NCBI GenBank assembly: GCA_023143095.1
Contig: JAGLIF010000006.1
Location: 1 to 64,000 of the forward strand
Source: Candidatus Altimarinota bacterium
GTDB lineage: Bacteria; Patescibacteriota; Gracilibacteria; UBA4473
Length of the DNA: 64,000 nucleotides
Reading direction: 5' to 3'
The notes under the pieces are model-generated. The model made no database searches. It saw only the letters and a program-made list of their open reading frames with translations, and was not told the DNA's origin. This document shows positions 61,047 through 64,000 of this stretch, in pieces (position 1 is the first letter of the stretch; each line of letters starts with the position of its first letter). The position numbers and the translations under genes are program-made.

Positions 61047-63497
61047 ATGATAGAACTTTTTATCACTTGTACTTTAATACTTATTACTGCAGGACTTATC
61101 CTATGGGGAATTATTTATCTTTTTCGAAAATCAATTGATTTTGAACGATCTCTTAATTTTGTTTTTCTTCAAATTTCGATTCCTAAAAAAGACTCCAAAG
61201 AAGATTACGAAAGAGATCGAGACCAAATTTCTGAACTTCGAAAAGTAGTTGGAACTGCCGAACATTTTTATTCTGCTCTCAGCGGTCTTTATTCTGGAGA
61301 CTTTAAAACTATTTTTACGAATCAAAATTTCTTGTCTTTGGAATATATTGCCACAGATAATGAAATTAAATTTTTTATTGGCTGTCCTTTCGAAATAAAA
61401 GATTTGGTAGAAAAACAAATTACCAGTTTTTATCCAGAAGCAGTTGTGGAAAAGGTTCTCGCTCCAAAACTTTTTCATAAAAATACAAAACAAGCTACTG
61501 GATATCTTATCTCCAATAAAAAATTTTCTTACCCCTTTAAGACATACACACAATTTGAGTCCACCGATCCAATAAATAATTTACTCAATACCCTGTCTCA
61601 AGCTTCTGATGAACAAGGAAACTCTGCGGCTATTCAGTTTATGATTCGTCCAGCCAAATCCAATTGGCAACAACAAACAAGAGATTTTGCCAAAAAATTA
61701 GCTTCTGGAAAAACACAAATTTCCTGGTGGAACCCTCTTTCTATTTTAGGAAAACTTTTTGAAATAATAATTCGCGGTTCAGAAGAAAACGATAAGGATT
61801 CAAATGAAGGCGAAAGCAAAAACGAATCCCAAGAGCTCACCAAAATGATGGAAGAAAAAGCAGAAAAACATGGATTTGAAACAATTATTCGTTGTGTTAC
61901 TTCTTCCCCAGACGAACGAATGGCACAAACTAATCTTTCTAATATCCTTAACGGCTTTGCACAATATGGAACTCCAAGCCTTAACTCCTTCTCTAAAAGG
62001 AAATGGCATTCAAAACGATCTCTTATTCGAAATTTTTTGTTCCGATCTTTTCGCAGATCTTGGCATCCTCAAAACAAAATAGTACTTTCTACGGAAGAAT
62101 TGTGTTCTCTTTTTCATTTTCCACATATAAAATATAACAACATTCCTTCTATTAAGTGGCAAAATTATAAAATCGTAAAATCACCTCAAAATATTCCCAA
62201 AGAAGGTCTTCTTTTGGGACACAATGTTTATCGTGGAGTTGCTTCTCCAATCTACATGAAGCGAGAAGATCGTTTTCGTCACTTTTATGTTATTGGACAA
62301 ACAGGAACAGGTAAATCTTCAATCTTTCAATCCATGATTCGTCAAGATTTGGAAAATGGTGATGGATTGTGTGTAGTTGATCCTCATGGAAGTCTTATTG
62401 AGGATCTTTTACCTTTTGTTCCAAAAAACCGTGTAGATGATATCATTATTTTCGATCCATCTGATCTAGAACGACCAATGGGTCTCAATCTTCTTGAAGC
62501 CGAAACTGAAGAAGAGAAAGATATGGTCGCACTTGATGCCATGAACATCATGATTAAAATGTTTGATGAAGAAGTTTTTGGACCACGAATCCAGGACTAT
62601 TTTCGAAACGGAGTATTAACCCTTATGTCTGATCCAGAAGGAGGAAGTCTTACCGATATTGTGCGACTGTTTACTGACGATGCCTTTCAACGATCAAAAG
62701 TTAAACATATTAAAAATCCAGTAGTAAAAGCCTTTTGGACGAAACAAATGGCTAAAACTGGAGCCCGAGAAAAACAAGAAATGATTCCTTATTTCTCCTC
62801 AAAATTTGGAGCTTTTGTGACCAACTCCATGATGCGAAATATTATTGGACAAACCAAGTCCTCCTTCGATTTTTCCACGGTGATGCAAAATCAAAAAATT
62901 CTGTTTATGAATCTTTCCAAAGGATCAACAGGAGAAATTAATTCTAAACTTTTAGGTCTTATTATCGTTTCCAAAATTCAAATGGCGGCACTGTCTCGAC
63001 AAAAACTTTCTAAAGAAAATCGAAAAGACTTTTTCCTCTATATCGACGAGTTCCAAAACTATGTAACCGACTCAATTGAATCTATTTTGTCTGAAGCCAG
63101 AAAATACCGACTCAGTCTCAATATTGCACACCAATATCTTTCACAAATTGATACTTCAAATCAAAAAAAAGGAGTAAACCTCAAAGATGCCATCTTCGGA
63201 AATGTTGGAACCATGATGTGTTACAAAATAGGTGCTCAAGATGCCGAACACATGGCGAAAGAAATGTCTCCCGAATTTACTGAACAAGATCTTATTAATA
63301 TCGATAAATATAAAGCAGTTATGAAGCTTTCAATTGATACACAACCTTCAAAGCCATTTTCTATAGTTCCAACAAATCCTTATCTAGAAACTGGTGATCC
63401 AGCCCTTGCTAAAGCACTCAAACAAATTTCCAGACTTACTTATGGACGCAGCAAAAAGTTCGTTGAAAAAGAAATTTTTACCAGACTAGATGTGTAA
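61047..63497 (+). CDS. VirD4/TraG-like type IV secretion ATPase
   Basis: An 816-residue protein. One N-terminal membrane helix (about residues 3-26) precedes a ~350-residue N-terminal domain typical of CPR coupling-protein-like ATPases (SLNFVFLQISIPKKDSKEDYERD). The RecA-like motor follows, with Walker A GQTGTGKSS near 416 and Walker B FFLYIDEFQNYV near 662, and a QYLSQI stretch after it. It is the cytoplasmic motor that would move DNA or protein into the secretion channel. It stands alone, 38 kb from the PrgI/TraC genes. Start ATG 61047, no Shine-Dalgarno site. Confidence 0.87.
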   Translation: MIELFITCTLILITAGLILWGIIYLFRKSIDFERSLNFVFLQISIPKKDSKEDYERDRDQISELRKVVGTAEHFYSALSGLYSGDFKTIFTNQNFLSLEYIATDNEIKFFIGCPFEIKDLVEKQITSFYPEAVVEKVLAPKLFHKNTKQATGYLISNKKFSYPFKTYTQFESTDPINNLLNTLSQASDEQGNSAAIQFMIRPAKSNWQQQTRDFAKKLASGKTQISWWNPLSILGKLFEIIIRGSEENDKDSNEGESKNESQELTKMMEEKAEKHGFETIIRCVTSSPDERMAQTNLSNILNGFAQYGTPSLNSFSKRKWHSKRSLIRNFLFRSFRRSWHPQNKIVLSTEELCSLFHFPHIKYNNIPSIKWQNYKIVKSPQNIPKEGLLLGHNVYRGVASPIYMKREDRFRHFYVIGQTGTGKSSIFQSMIRQDLENGDGLCVVDPHGSLIEDLLPFVPKNRVDDIIIFDPSDLERPMGLNLLEAETEEEKDMVALDAMNIMIKMFDEEVFGPRIQDYFRNGVLTLMSDPEGGSLTDIVRLFTDDAFQRSKVKHIKNPVVKAFWTKQMAKTGAREKQEMIPYFSSKFGAFVTNSMMRNIIGQTKSSFDFSTVMQNQKILFMNLSKGSTGEINSKLLGLIIVSKIQMAALSRQKLSKENRKDFFLYIDEFQNYVTDSIESILSEARKYRLSLNIAHQYLSQIDTSNQKKGVNLKDAIFGNVGTMMCYKIGAQDAEHMAKEMSPEFTEQDLINIDKYKAVMKLSIDTQPSKPFSIVPTNPYLETGDPALAKALKQISRLTYGRSKKFVEKEIFTRLDV

Positions 63498-63501
63498 TGT
63501 T

Positions 63502-64000
63502 CTACTTTTTATCTTTATTCCAAGGAAGCTTTTTAAAAAGATCTTCCAAAATATTTTTTCCAGAAAATCCTGTAAAAAGAAAAGCTAACCCAATGATTAA
63601 TATTAATAGTCTCCCTATATCTCGAAAAAGCAGACTAAAAATACAAAGAAAACCTAAAGTTACTAAAAGTTGTCTTTCTGCCGAAAGTTTTATAAAAGTA
63701 TTTTTAACTTTTGTTACCTCCTCTGTAACAACTTTTTGAAATTGTACTGTTTTTCCAAGTTCTTTCCATTCTGAAAGACAACCTCCACAAACAAAAACAT
63801 CCTTAGTATCACCTTTTTCTATAAGTTTTTCCGCTACTTGCTTCGCTCTTCTCCCACTAACACAAGAAAGATAAACATTTTTTCCTTTCATTTTATCTTG
63901 CCACTTTTTAAGATCTTCTAAATCTCTGCTTTCAAATCCTGGAATATGTTCTTTCTCAAATTCTTCAGCAGTTCGTACATCAATAAAGAGATCGTCTTTT
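63502..64000 (-). CDS. Rhodanese / DUF2892 membrane protein, 5' end outside the window
   Basis: Partial. The frame continues to the window edge, adding LFIDVRTAEEFEKEHIPGF, the start of a rhodanese domain. The active-site loop is CVSGRR (Cys near 63865), and CGGCLSEWK follows. The C-terminal part (from about 63700 down) has two membrane helices of the DUF2892/YgaP type, so this is a membrane-tethered sulfurtransferase like E. coli YgaP. An internal ATG at 63891 would drop half of the rhodanese domain and is unlikely to be the start. It is convergent with the VirD4-like gene, 4 bp apart. Confidence 0.85.
   Translation of the reverse strand, partial: KDDLFIDVRTAEEFEKEHIPGFESRDLEDLKKWQDKMKGKNVYLSCVSGRRAKQVAEKLIEKGDTKDVFVCGGCLSEWKELGKTVQFQKVVTEEVTKVKNTFIKLSAERQLLVTLGFLCIFSLLFRDIGRLLILIIGLAFLFTGFSGKNILEDLFKKLPWNKDKK

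Overview
The window is a gene-dense, AT-rich bacterial chromosome segment. Its traits fit the Candidate Phyla Radiation (Patescibacteria): a solitary 16S rRNA gene, a CPR-style dispersed type IV secretion set (PrgI, a VirB4/TraC N-terminal protein, a short pilin, a VirD4-like ATPase), few biosynthetic genes, and almost no Shine-Dalgarno sites. The genes read through with the standard code, so UGA does not look recoded, which argues against Gracilibacteria and Absconditabacteria. Peregrinibacteria would fit, but I cannot place the phylum without a tree.

Layout. 1-4.4 kb: leucyl aminopeptidase, then purQ (with an unusual PurS-like C-terminal extension) and purH. 4.4-17.2 kb: a hydrolase, two small lipoproteins, ilvA, an AEC transporter, a prolyl-tRNA editing protein, an ileS with a histidine-phosphatase domain inserted in it, an MgtC/DUF4010 membrane protein, a slipin, cysS, a YggT protein and a DUF5665 protein. 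17.3-25.3 kb: uvrC, der, a TraC-PrgI pair, lysS and a hydrolase, separated by palindromic repeats. 25.3-28.6 kb: a glycosyltransferase, two diverged tandem paralogues each behind the same composite repeat and a consensus promoter, and a secretion pilin.

28.7-43.8 kb is a cell-surface glycan locus. It holds a Wzm/Wzt-type exporter, a GT2-GT4 fusion, a TPR-like protein, the CotH-VTC-DUF4956 trio, a polytopic GT-C-like protein, an acyltransferase, a small flippase, a HAD phosphatase, a UbiA-type polyprenyl-phosphate phosphoribosyltransferase, a FdtA-like sugar isomerase and a FemABX ligase. Read together, these suggest assembly, lipid-linked activation, export and decoration of a surface polymer, perhaps one containing ribose or a derived pentose. 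43.8-51.3 kb encodes three exported proteins: one FecR/Ig-like and two large ones, the first ending in a LamG domain with a phage-like tail.

51.4-64 kb: gyrA, aroB, 16S rRNA (minus strand), an FtsL/DivIC-like protein, clpC behind a CIRCE operator, a VirD4-like ATPase, and a rhodanese/DUF2892 protein cut by the window edge.

The most striking observations are: (i) the 16S rRNA 3' tail lacks the anti-Shine-Dalgarno CCUCC and can fold into a hairpin there, matching the near absence of Shine-Dalgarno sites; (ii) the histidine-phosphatase domain inside IleRS with all recognisable catalytic residues; (iii) dispersed hairpin repeats with compensatory stem changes, plus a two-copy structured element of about 140 bp; (iv) a possible polyprenyl-phospho-ribose pathway beside the CotH-VTC-DUF4956 trio.
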